From the NCBI GenBank assembly GCA_025094145.1, contig JALLLS010000117.1, positions 1 through 64,000 of the forward strand: a stretch of 64,000 nt of DNA, read 5' to 3'. The position numbers and the translations under genes are program-made. The notes beneath the pieces were generated by a model that was given only the letters and a program-made list of their open reading frames with translations, did not search any database and was not told the origin of the DNA. Below, one piece after another: positions 50,440 through 60,218 of this stretch (position 1 is the stretch's first letter; every line of letters begins with the position of its first letter). This DNA is from Spinellus fusiger. Its lineage: Eukaryota > Mucoromycota > Mucoromycetes > Mucorales > Phycomycetaceae.

Positions 50440-51117
50440 ATGGACGACAGCGACAGTGTTTGGGACAGCAGTGATCAAGAAGAAGTCACGTATGAGCGTA
50501 CGATGGCGGAGAAAGAGTGGAACCGTCTTCACCAAAACCACGGCAATGTAGGTCCACGGTCTCGTTTTTACTCGATCATTGATGGAGTTAGGAAGGCTAT
50601 AAAGAAGGGATTATTGAAGGGAAAGAAGTATGGATGCAAAGAGGATTTGACAGTGGTTATGAAGAAGGTTTGGCGGTAGGAAAGGCACTAGGACACTTGC
50701 GAGGTAGAGTCAGGTAAAAATAAAGAAATAGAAAAGATAAAGGGAAACACGAGCCATCCATAGCCATGGACATGAACCAGACTCTACACTACCCTTTTAC
50801 TCAACTTGTATTTTTCTTTCTTTTTTTCTTTCTTTCTTTTCTTTCTTCATTGTTCATTGTTCATCCTATGCAGTACCTATGTTCTGTTCTACACTGTAAT
50901 GCTAGAACAGCCAGTCACAGCACTCCAAGAGTTATTGGAGGAGTTGAGTCAGGTACAGGTGCAGCATGTGTTTACCAAAGAACACTTTGACCCTGACACT
51001 CCCTCAGATGCCTTGACACCTGCTGTGTTGATAGCACAATGGGAGAGAAGAGTTAAAGATGCGCTTGCTAGTGTATCTCAGGAAGAAAATGGAGCTGTAG
51101 GAATCACTACAGAATAA
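50440..51117 (+). CDS. YAE1: Yae1-type Fe-S maturation adaptor
   Basis: Exons 50440-50547, 50592-50713 and 50874-51117 encode 157 aa; introns of 44 and 160 nt keep frame. VWDSSDQEE and WNRLHQNHGN start the protein. After splicing comes EGYKEGIIEGKE, then GFDSGYEEGLAVGKALGHLRG, the regularly spaced Gly repeat (G-x3) that defines the Yae1 domain. Yae1 works with Lto1 in the cytosol to bring the CIA machinery to the ABC protein Rli1/ABCE1. The first intron hides the repeat from a simple ORF reading: the unspliced frame runs to a stop at 50679. The start is the MDDSDS ATG. The neighbouring, convergent ISD11 gene also belongs to Fe-S biogenesis. Confidence 0.85.
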
Positions 51118-51223
51118 TAAACACAGACACAAACATAAGGATTTATTGGTAATGCTTGTAAAAAGACAGAGTAGGTTGGATGACTTTTATCTCTCCTTTT
51201 TTTTATGTGTGGTTAAAGTAGGA

Positions 51224-51484
51224 CTATTTCTCGATGACCAGTTTACTGCCTGTAGCGTACAGTGTGCTGATAGCCGCCTGTCGTTTGACAGCAGCAAGGT
51301 CATGTTCAGCCTTCTCCAATAGTGCAGTAATCTTGTGTGGGTCTGTTTCTGCCTTGTGGAGATGAAATGCGTCGTGGGATCTTCTCAGTGTGTATTCTTT
51401 GAAGTTGTAGGACTGGAACTTCTTTCCATGACGAATAAATTGTCTGTAGAGAGACAGGGTATGAGCACGCGTAGGTGGAGTCAT
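51224..51484 (-). CDS. ISD11: Isd11 (LYRM4), desulfurase-binding LYR protein
   Basis: An intronless 86-aa protein starting MTPPTRAHTLSLYRQFIRHG. The LYR tripeptide and following Phe sit at the usual place; FQSYNFKEYTLRRSHDAF and AEHDLAAVKRQAAISTLY match fungal Isd11 in order and length (yeast 94 aa). Isd11 binds and stabilises the cysteine desulfurase Nfs1 in the mitochondrial matrix, with acyl-carrier protein, for Fe-S cluster synthesis. A longer frame upstream (to 51592) looks like leader sequence. The stop lies 106 bp from the YAE1 stop on the other strand. Confidence 0.92.
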   Translation of the reverse strand: MTPPTRAHTLSLYRQFIRHGKKFQSYNFKEYTLRRSHDAFHLHKAETDPHKITALLEKAEHDLAAVKRQAAISTLYATGSKLVIEK

Positions 51485-51717
51485 GGTGTAGAAGGAGTAA
51501 GAAGAAGGAAAAAGATTCTCGGGGCGCTTGTATGTCTTTAGCAGTCCCAGCAGTCCGTGGTTGTCATGGAGAGGAGAACTCTCTTTATTCATTGATTCAA
51601 GGGCCGCACCTTCCCATTTCCCAAGAGAGAGAAAGAGAGAAAGAAAACGGAATGGTCAACTGTGCTGTTGTTTATTATCCATTACCAAATGATTTCCTTA
51701 CAGGATGCCCCAAGAAC

Positions 51718-51935
51718 AATGATAATAATGGTAATGGTAATGGTAATAATAATGGTAATGGTAATTGATAATGGTAATGGTAATTGATAATTGATAATTG
51801 ATAATAATATCACTAATAATAATAATAACACTAATAATAATAATAACACTAATAATAATAATAACACTAATAATAATAATAACACTAATAATAATAATAA
51901 CACTAATAATAATAATAACACTAATAATAATATAC
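51718..51935. repeat. GGTAAT / AATTGAT / CACTAATAATAATAATAA satellite, locus B
   Basis: The block order is the same as at 28578-28870; here the last block is a regular 18-bp unit repeated about seven times. Confidence 0.9.
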
Positions 51936-52055
51936 TAGCAAGAAATGGAAAATGACGGAATGATGGGAGGGTTTGAGTCACGATAAAACTTGGCGAATGT
52001 TCTTCTTCCCTGTATTTATAGTCCATGCGATTCCTATTCATTCTCTTACTTCCTT

Positions 52056-52496
52056 ATGGTCTCTTCACCCATCGACTACACTTTTGAGCCTCCACCTCAT
52101 TGGAACCGCATAAGAACCATCATCTGCCAAAGATCTGTTCATAAGCGACACCACATGGCCACAGGTCTGCCCTCTCCACCCACAGAAGCACAGCCAGCAC
52201 CCAAACAACCCCTTCAGGAGACCATAACAGCCCTGGACCTTGGACCCAGTCTTCTTTCAGAGGGGACTCTTCTATCAGAGCAAGCCATTACAGAAAGACT
52301 GCGCATGCTAAAAGAAGAAAAGCATCGTCTGTTCCAACTGTTTAAACAGATGAGCCAGCAGCCTGTACCTGTGCCTTCAAAAGAGACACTGCATGAACAC
52401 ACTTCTTGTAGTGTTTCCCCCAGTGACATGGCACCACCACCCCTCATCCACCGTCATTCCAACCGTTCTTTCTGTGTTTCTTCCCAACCCTCATAA
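52056..52496 (+). CDS. Hypothetical protein, 146 aa
   Basis: A single frame runs from MVSSPIDYTFEPPPHWNR. It is Pro/Ser/Gln-rich and probably disordered, with one helical, possibly coiled-coil segment (ITERLRMLKEEKHRLFQLFK) in the middle. No family is recognised. Coding bias (C- and G-rich third positions) looks like neighbouring genes rather than the AT-rich spacers, which supports a real gene. An internal ATG (MATGLPSPP, codon 34) could be the true start, or the first third may contain an intron. Confidence 0.5.
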   Translation: MVSSPIDYTFEPPPHWNRIRTIICQRSVHKRHHMATGLPSPPTEAQPAPKQPLQETITALDLGPSLLSEGTLLSEQAITERLRMLKEEKHRLFQLFKQMSQQPVPVPSKETLHEHTSCSVSPSDMAPPPLIHRHSNRSFCVSSQPS

Positions 52497-52905
52497 GCCA
52501 TGTATATTTGTTATCAGTATTATTTGCTATTTGCTATTTGTTATTTGTTATCAGTCTATAGGCTTTGATAGTCCAGAAAAGAAAAAACACATACACACAC
52601 ACACACACACATAAACACACATTGTATTTCTACTCTTCTTCATCCATAGTTTTCTATTGACACTGTATAATAAAATAGATTCCAACTCTTATCTTTTCTT
52701 TCTTTTCTTTTATACCATCGTCAATAACAAACATCGTCATCAAGTACTGTTGTCCTTTTCTCTCTTTCTCTCTCTTTCTCTCTTTCATTCTCCTACCCTA
52801 TCCTATACTGCACCGTGTTGTAACTGCAACCACACTCACTGCACTAACGACTGATCACCCACAGCCAAAATGTCACTACAGAGATGACCAATAGGAGACA
52901 GAACA

Positions 52906-54881
52906 CTACTGTTCGGAGTGTAGAAACAAGTCCTGGACATGACAGCGCCATTGTCTTTCCCACCGCAACACAGCATAGTCAGCTACAATTGTTTCTCGCA
53001 TGGCCAAGAGGGGATGTGTTGGATCTGTAAAGACAGTCTACAGGACCAGATCAGTGACTTGCTTCTTACCCCCAGCGACAGGAGTAGAAGGAATACAAAT
53101 AAAGGGAATACAAAATAAAGGGTACCGTTATCTGCTGTGCCAATTGCTCGCTTGTGCTGAACACAAATCCGTTCCTGCCATGTGTCACCAACTCACTCAA
53201 ACTGACGCTTGTTAATATCACTACAGCCTAACGACACTAACAAAAAGGGACATGGTCTTTTCCACTCCACAGGGCCTTACCATTCAAAGTCCACTGCACA
53301 CACCGGCAGCCCACATCCAAACATGTCCACCACCTTCATGGGCAGATCCATCCCACTGGAGCTGGTGTGGAGGGAAATCCCAAGATCAGCACACCCCAGC
53401 AGCATGGGATACTCGTGGCTCGCAAGCCATGCTGTCACAATGCGTGTCTTGACAAGCACCATCCTTGCTATTTTCTCCTCATACATGGTCTTGAGAGGTC
53501 CCTTGCCTGTAATTACAAACAGCAGACGGGGGCTGGTGGGGGTGGCTCTGGCCTCGTACAGTGCCACAGCCTCCAGCAGCAGTCCAAAGTCCTCGTCCTG
53601 TGTCCAAGAGGTGGAGGAGACAATGACAAAGGGACGGTCGGTGCGTTCGCTGTACTCTGATCCGTGGTGGACAGTGATCAGTGTTTTTGTGGTCTGGGTG
53701 AGGGAGTCTCCACCCCCTATGAACTCGGCCATGGTCTGTGCAGACTGTCCAGGCTGTTCAAGGAGGTCCTGGAGTCGGAAGCCCAGCAAGAACTGGCACA
53801 GACATCCATCAGTTTCTCTGTGGACACTGGACTCACTTACATCGTGGGTCTCTCTTAATGACAGCCGCTTAAAGTGGTAGGGAGGCGTGTCTTTAAACGT
53901 CACAAGGGAGCCACTGCCAATGGACAAAGAAAAAAACAAACAAACAAAAAGACACAGGTAAGCTCCTTGTAACTTATCTATAAAAGAGAGAGAAAGAGAG
54001 AGAGTATGAGAGAGAGAGCGACTCTACCTGGCACCCCACGACACCAACTCCTTCTTCATGCGGTCGGTGACTGTGAGATGGGCATAGGCATGGCGACCAT
54101 AGTGCTGTTCATACCGCTCGGCCCACTTGACGAGGGTGCTGTGTTGTCCCAGAGCCATGGACAGAACAGAGTGGCCGAGGTTGTGCCAGTCCACCACAAG
54201 ACGTGCTCCTCTGAGAGTGGCTATCCATTGAGCAATGGCCAGAGTAGGAATAGCAGGTGGGTTCTATGGCATGAGCCCATGCTATTGTTTAGCACAGTCT
54301 GTCTGTCTGTTTGTCTCTCTTCTTTCATACCTGGACAAGAATGTAGTCGGGAGAAGACGTCCACCAGCCCATCACCCACAGCAACTCAAGGGCCATCCAC
54401 AGAGCACGAAAGGGACTCCACAGCACATAGACAAGGCGTGGGAGGTGGGGAGGCACGCTGGGAGGTCGGTGGAGGGGGCGTAGGCGTATGGAGCGGTGGG
54501 TGGTGATTCGACTGCTAGGGTGGGTTTCTATTCAGACATGGAATAGACAGAGGTCAGCCTGCAGTGTAGTGTAGTGTAGTGTAGTGTAGTGTAGTGTAGT
54601 GTAGTGTAGTGCAGTGAAGAGGAAGAAAGAAAGAAAGAAAAAAAGGGAGACGTGCCTACATGGCCAATGAGGTCGACACGACACCCTGCTTCTGCCAATG
54701 ACACAGCATGACAGCGCATACGGGGCGACCGTCCAATGTCCCCCAGCACCACCACTTGCACCAAGGGACGCTGACGTTGACGCAGGTTGCCTGTCTCCAT
54801 AGCATACAGGCGTAGTAGTTTAATGCCAAAAAGGTAGACACACACCAGAGCCAGAGCCACTGTGCCTGTTGACCATTCCAT
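52906..54881 (-). CDS. ALG1: Beta-1,4-mannosyltransferase Alg1
   Basis: Six exons (54881-54656, 54527-54331, 54263-54028, 53913-53281, 53207-53126, 53037-52906) encode 501 aa with frame kept at all junctions. An N-terminal membrane segment (about residues 6-24) precedes VVVLGDIGRSPRMRCHAVSL. RGARLVVDWHNLGHS, GSLVTFKDTPPYHFKRLSL, FVIVSSTSWTQDEDFGLLLE and ISLHTSSSGMDLPMKVVDMF are Alg1 signatures of the GT-B fold. The enzyme adds the first mannose to GlcNAc2-PP-dolichol on the cytosolic ER face. Intron 1 must start with GC (TAG|GCACGT) to give GHVETHPSSRITTH; the GT one codon earlier breaks frame. That intron also contains a GTAGT array. Confidence 0.92.
54563..54612. repeat. GTAGT pentanucleotide array in ALG1 intron 1
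   Basis: About ten tandem 5-bp units; the last is followed by a GCAGT variant. Confidence 0.9.
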
Positions 54882-55529
54882 TCAGCTCTATTTTTATAGG
54901 TGGAAAGAGAAAGAGAAAGAGAAAGATTCAGTCCCTCAAAAGTCAACACGTGTAAAACATGATTTATTGGCATAGAAAAAAAAAGGGGGCGGGCGGGTGA
55001 AAAAGTCTTGGAAATTAATGCCACAAGACATGGCAAAGACATAGCAAGTGACGAAGGGTGAGGGAAGTGCATAAAGAGATAGAGTAAGAAAAATATAAAA
55101 AATATAAAAAGGAAAATATAAAAAGGAAAATATAAAAAGGAAAAAGGAAAAAGATGGAATAAAAATAAAAATAAAAAATAAAGTGTGGAATGTATACATA
55201 AACGGAAAGACAAGAAAAGAAGAGAAGAGATAAAAATAAAAACAAAAATAAAACCAAACCAAATGAAACAAGAAAATATAAAATAAAATATAAAATAAAA
55301 TATAAAATATAAAATATAAAATATAAAATATAAAATATAAAATATAAAATATAAAATATAAAATATAAAATATAAAAAAATAAAGTCGATCTAATAACGA
55401 CATTTCTCATTTCTTATTTCTCATTTCTCATTTCTCATTTCTCATTTCTTGTTTCATTTTGGTTTGGTTTGGTTTTTTGTTTTTTGTTTTTTGTTTTTTG
55501 TTTTGGTGTTTTTGTTCGAGTTGCGTTGG
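54882..55529. other. Low-complexity intergenic spacer
   Basis: The spacer between the ALG1 start and the kinase stop contains AAAATAT arrays (55262-55380), TTTCTCA units (55400-55450) and GTTTTTT units (55470-55505). The long Phe/Leu/Ile/Tyr-rich minus-strand frames here are repeat read-through. Confidence 0.7.
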
Positions 55530-57445
55530 TTACTGAGGAAGGACTTGATGAAGGAATCGCGACAATCCATTGGCAGTTGAACATTGCAACAGACTGGCCT
55601 TCACGTGAGCATCAATCTCCATCAATACATCTTTGGCACCGGGACGTGTCATAGGATCCTCATCCAGTAACCAGGCAACAAGTCCTCGCATGTACATGGA
55701 AGGATAGCTGTAGGTAAACGTAGGACTAGGCTCAGTGGCAATGACATCAAACAGTTCTTCTTCATCCTTAATAAGGTAGTGGGGGGGCACACGGTCCATC
55801 ATTTCAATCACAGTGATGCCTAGCGACCACATGTCGATCTTCTCGTCGTAACATTGTTCGCGAATGACTTCAGGAGCCATCCATTTGGTGGTGCCAAGGC
55901 GGTCACGGTTGCGTCGAGCCGTGCGTGCAGACAGACCAAAGTCAGCTACACAGTCAAGATGTTAGTTCCCTTTCCTACTGCTCTTTAAAAGCAGAATAAA
56001 GCAGACTATAGATATAATAAACAAGATGGAATAAAAACTCACTCAGCTTCACCTCGCCATTCCAGCCAATCAGTATGTTCTCACACTTCACATCTCTGTG
56101 CAGGAATCCCTTGGAGTGCAGGAACATCAGTGCCTTGAGTGTCTCACAGGCAATAAACACAGTAAAGTCCTCGGGAATGGCTCTCTGGCACAAGACAGCA
56201 AACACTGAACAGCGCATCAGATCCATGCAGATCCACACATCTTCTCGGCACAGGGTCACCTCTCTCAGCTTGATCAGATTGGGATGGCCGCTGGACATAA
56301 TACGCAGCTCACGTAGAATGGCAGCACGGTATTCCTGGTCAGGGTCGAGTTTGCACCGCTTGATGGCCAATTGTGCTGTGGGCTTTCTACGGAGAGCAGC
56401 CTTGACGACTGCTCCATTGACACCCGTGCCGATTTCCTTAAAGTCGGTATAGCGTGCCTGTGGGTCGGACGTTCGAATGGTCACATGGGGAAGCACTTTG
56501 CTCATTTTCACTTGGAATGTGTTGACTGCTTTGACAAGAGGGGGGAGTTGGGGTGCTTGGTAGTGGGGACTGGGAGGGTACCAAGGCTTCTAATGAAGAG
56601 AGGTGATCCGTGAGTGGTTGTTAGGGGTTGTTAGGGTTGTTAGGGGTAATCAGTGGTAATAAGTGGTAATAAGTGGTTATTAGGGGTAATAAGTGGTTAT
56701 CAGCAGTATGAAGCACTCATAAGTGGTCCCTCTTTCTCACCACTTATCGCAAATAGAAATCATAAACAGAAACAGAAACAGAAATCATAAATAGAAATAG
56801 AAATAGAAATCGTAAATTTACTTTGGTCACTTGTTTGGTAGGGTCAGTGGGGCGTAGACTAAGAACAGCAGGTGGACTTGGTTTGAGATAGGCATTTCCT
56901 AATATATCTGGAATCTCATAGCAACCAGGGGGACGCCAAATACCCTAGCAACAAGAGAACAGATGAGTTATTTTTTCATGTTCTGTCCATGTTATTATGT
57001 TTATTATTTGCTCTACTTTGGGAGTGTCGGTCGATTTGCCAGAATGGGTAAAAGAATGAGTGCGTCTGAGATGACCAGTGGACTTTCTTTTGGGATGAGC
57101 CTGAGCCACAGTCATGGCAAACACATGGGCTCCTCGACTGGCACAACTAGGTTCGGACTTGGACTTGTGCATGCTAGTCATGGACTGGTGGTGATAGTGG
57201 TGGTGGTGGTGGTGATAATAGCAGTAACAATAGTGGTGGTGGTGGTGGTGATAATAACAGTAACAATAGTAGTGGTGATGGTGGTGCAGTATAAAATATG
57301 CAATACAATATGCAATACAATATGCAATACAAAATACAAGCACACTGTTAGACAGACCCACATACTTTTAATGACGACCTACTTTCACAGATCGCAGTGC
57401 CTGTGGAGAAGAGCCTCGTTTATCAGTCAAGGCAATTTGTGTCAT
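55530..57445 (-). CDS. STE-group (Ste20/PAK-like) protein kinase
   Basis: Exons 57445-57383, 57184-57017, 56944-56822, 56589-56043 and 55945-55530 encode 438 aa, frame kept. The N-terminal 150 residues are basic, Ser/Thr- and Pro-rich (KSKSEPSCASRG, PWYPPSPHYQAPQLPPLVK), with no CRIB motif that I can see. The kinase domain has GTGVNGAVVKA (Gly loop), LAIKRCKLD (Lys), HRDVKCENILI (catalytic loop), LTDFGLSAR (DFG), and GTTKWMAPEVIREQCYDEKI. WSLGITVIEMMDRVPPHYL is the STE-type C-lobe. This suggests a Ste20-family kinase of PAK/GCK type in MAPK or polarity signalling; the exact role is unknown. Exon 1 was found by splice joining (MTQIALTDKRG), so the start is somewhat uncertain. Introns hold TTAGGGG-like and GGT repeats. 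Confidence 0.85.
56614..56700. repeat. TTAGGGG / GTAATAAGTG intronic repeats
   Basis: GTTGTTAGGG and its variants recur about three times, then GTAATAAGTG/GTTATTAGGG units, all inside intron 3 of the STE kinase. Confidence 0.75.
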
Positions 57446-58632
57446 TGATTTTTAAGGATAGTAAAAAGAGAGAGAAAGAGAGAGGGAAAGAGAGAGGGAA
57501 AGGGAAAGGGAGAAAGGGGAAGAAGAGGAAGAAGAGGAAGAAGAGGAAGAAAGGGAATGAAAAGGGAAAGAAACAAGTCCGAGGGCATTTTGGCTTTATT
57601 GGCCCGCATGACAGAGTGAAGTGTCATTGGAAGAGAAATAGACAGGTTCAAATGGGCCCTATTAGAAATAACACAGTACAGACACATCTATAATAAAGCA
57701 AAAAAAGAAAAAAAAAAAAAAGACAGTCTTCTTGTGGCTCCAATAGATAGTAGAAAAAAGATCTTCTTTGTTACTGGAATGACGTTCTCTTCCTTCATCA
57801 ACATAGCCTTGACCTTTTATAAAGAAGATAAGAAGAGATCTCTCAAGTAAGAGATATAAGAAAACAACTGGCCTACAGACTATCTATCTTACACAAGCAC
57901 CCCCCATAAAAAATGACTCCTCTCTCTTTCTCTTTCTCTTTCCCTTTTTTCACTCTCCGTCCAACACGTTATATTGAAATCCCGCCGTAAAGAAAAAAAC
58001 CTTTTTAGAACACAATAGAGGTGGTGTCTGCAGACAAAGAAGGGTGTTGAAATGAGTGTCATTGGCCATCCAGGGAAGTGCTGGATTTGAATAAAATCAA
58101 TAGGTAAGGGAACAAAGCCACTCATATAACACGTGACAATCAACAAAAAAAGAGTTTTCTCTTTAATAGAACCGTCACAAATGAGGTGATTGGAGGAGAG
58201 TAGATAGATAAAAAGTAGCTATTCTGGCCAATGGTATCCATAGAGAAGAAGGAAGAAGGAGACTCTCTAGAGTGCATTGGAGACATCTCCACCGGAAAGG
58301 ATCCCCTGCCACTCCACTCCACACCAGTCACATCTGTCTCTCTTAAAAATGAGAAAGAGAAAAAAAGAGAAAAAAAAAGAAAAAGAAAGAGAAAAAGTCT
58401 ATTTGTTCAATGAGAGATCTCTCAGTACATGCTTTATCTGTCCACAAAAAAGTGTTTTCTATGCTTTTATTGACTTTGATTGGTCAGAGTAACTACTCTT
58501 TGTTATCTACAAGGTATTTTTCTCTTTCTTGCTTAAATGACAAGTCACACTTTCTGCCGAGGAAAGGAAAAAGAAAAAGAAAAGAGTACAGTGCAGTGCA
58601 GTGGACATACCATTTTGAAAAAGTACTTTGAC
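57446..58632. other. Divergent intergenic region, STE kinase / NOP12
   Basis: It contains a GA-rich run (57460-57560), poly-A at about 57702-57720, and a CACGTG E-box (about 58129-58134) of possible regulatory use. No gene supported. Confidence 0.4.
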
Positions 58633-60218
58633 ATGGCAGTGTATACACCTGGTTCTCTTGCTACACTATTAAGCACACACCATGACGCTAAGCTTGAGGA
58701 TCTGTTTCAAAAGAGTGTGAGTGTTGTTGTTCTGTGTTGAGAGGACAAGTGTCTATTCTCTTTTCTTTCTCTTGTTAATGCACCAACGAACCATGGTGGC
58801 TGTTATCTGTTTGTTTGTTTGTTTTACTCACATTACCATGACACTTCTTATGGCTTGTAGGCAGGTCCCAGTCAGATAGTCAAAGTACCCACCCCCTTTA
58901 TCAGAGCACCCACCACCACCACCAAAGTAGAAAAGAAAGTCCTGTCAAAGAAGAAGCAAGACAAGCAGTTGGCACTCAAGGCAGTAGAGGCAGCAAACAA
59001 AGCACGTGCACTGACAGCACTGGCACCTCTCCAACACAAGGCAAGTCTTTACCACTACAGCAACACAAGCAACACAAGCAACAGCAAGCAACAGCAAACA
59101 ACATAATAAACTAACCAGGGTATGAGGGTGGGGTTGAATAGAGAAAGGCAGACTCCTCTTTACAGTCACCTACCAAGAAGAAAGAAAAAAAGGCACCCGA
59201 GACAGAAGAAGAGAAAAAGATAAAAGAACAGCGTACATTGTTTGTTGGTAATGTGCCTGTCCAATGCATTGAAAAGGTAATTGAGATTGGGATCAGAGGG
59301 TAGGGTTGGCTCTGTTTCTTTTTCCATGGCTCACAAACAGGTGCATCTATAGGTGGATTACAAGGAACTCAAGGCTAGATTTGCTACGTGTGGTAATGTA
59401 GAATCCATCCGCTTCAGATCAGTGGTAAGAGAGAGAGAGAGAAAAAGGCAGTCCCTTCCTCTGATGGCCTCCCTATGTCTAGGCATTTGCTGAACCCATG
59501 CCTCGTAAAGCAGCCTTCATCACAAAGAGAGTGCACAGTGACCGTGAAACAGTCAATGCATATGTTGTGTATGCTACAAAAGAAGAAGCCGTCAAGGGTC
59601 TTTCCCTCAACGGCACTCTTCTTTTTGATAAGCACTTGCGTGTCGACAGTGCTTCTGGCTCAAAGGTAAATGCATAAAAAGAAGAGCATGTCCTTATTCC
59701 TCCCATCAACAGCAATTCGACCGTAAGCGTTCTGTGTTTATTGGGTCTCTCCCCTTTGATGCACAGGAAGAAGAGTTGTGGACATTCTTCAAGGAGTGTG
59801 GCCAAATAGAGAGTGTGCGTATTATCAGAGACTCAGCCACTAATGTTGGCAAGGGATTTGGCTATGTTCAATTCGCAGTAAGTACAAGAATAAGTAGGTC
59901 AGTAGTAGAAGCTCACTGTCACTCTAGGAACGTATCTCTGTGGATTCTGCCCTGTCTTTGGAAGACCAAAAGTTCAAAGGAAAGAAACTCCTTCGCATCC
60001 AGCGCTGTAAAGTGTCAGTATCAGAGGGTGGCATTGCTCCTGCACCACGAAAACCCACACGTTCTGCACGCGGTAATGGACGACCTACCCGTGCCAATGG
60101 ACGTCCTCAGCGTGGAAAGCCAGTGGCTGCTGCTACCCAGAGAGAAGGTGCACGTGCCTCCAAAGATGACAATAACAAGTTAAAGATGAAGAAAAAGACT
60201 ACAAAAAACAAGAAATAA
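58633..60218 (+). CDS. NOP12: Nop12-like nucleolar RNA-binding protein (RBM34 family)
   Basis: Seven exons (58633-58716, 58861-59040, 59166-59276, 59353-59424, 59483-59665, 59713-59877, 59928-60218) encode 361 aa. All six introns are phase 0. A Lys-rich region (VEKKVLSKKKQDKQ) precedes RRM1 (TLFVGNVPVQ as RNP2, GNVESIRFRSVAFAEPMPRK) and RRM2 (SVFIGSLPFDAQEEELW as RNP2, GKGFGYVQFA as RNP1). The tail is Arg/Gly- and Lys-rich (RSARGNGRPTRANG, KMKKKTTKNKK). Order and the IESIRFRS-like text match Nop12/RBM34, which acts in 60S pre-rRNA processing in the nucleolus. Intron 2 has a GC donor (AAG|GCAAGT). Start is the first ATG of a coding-like exon. Confidence 0.88.

Noticed and set aside
54936..55410. 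Phe/Leu/Tyr-rich membrane-like frames
   Set aside because: Translation of AAAATAT and TTTCTCA arrays, not a membrane protein.
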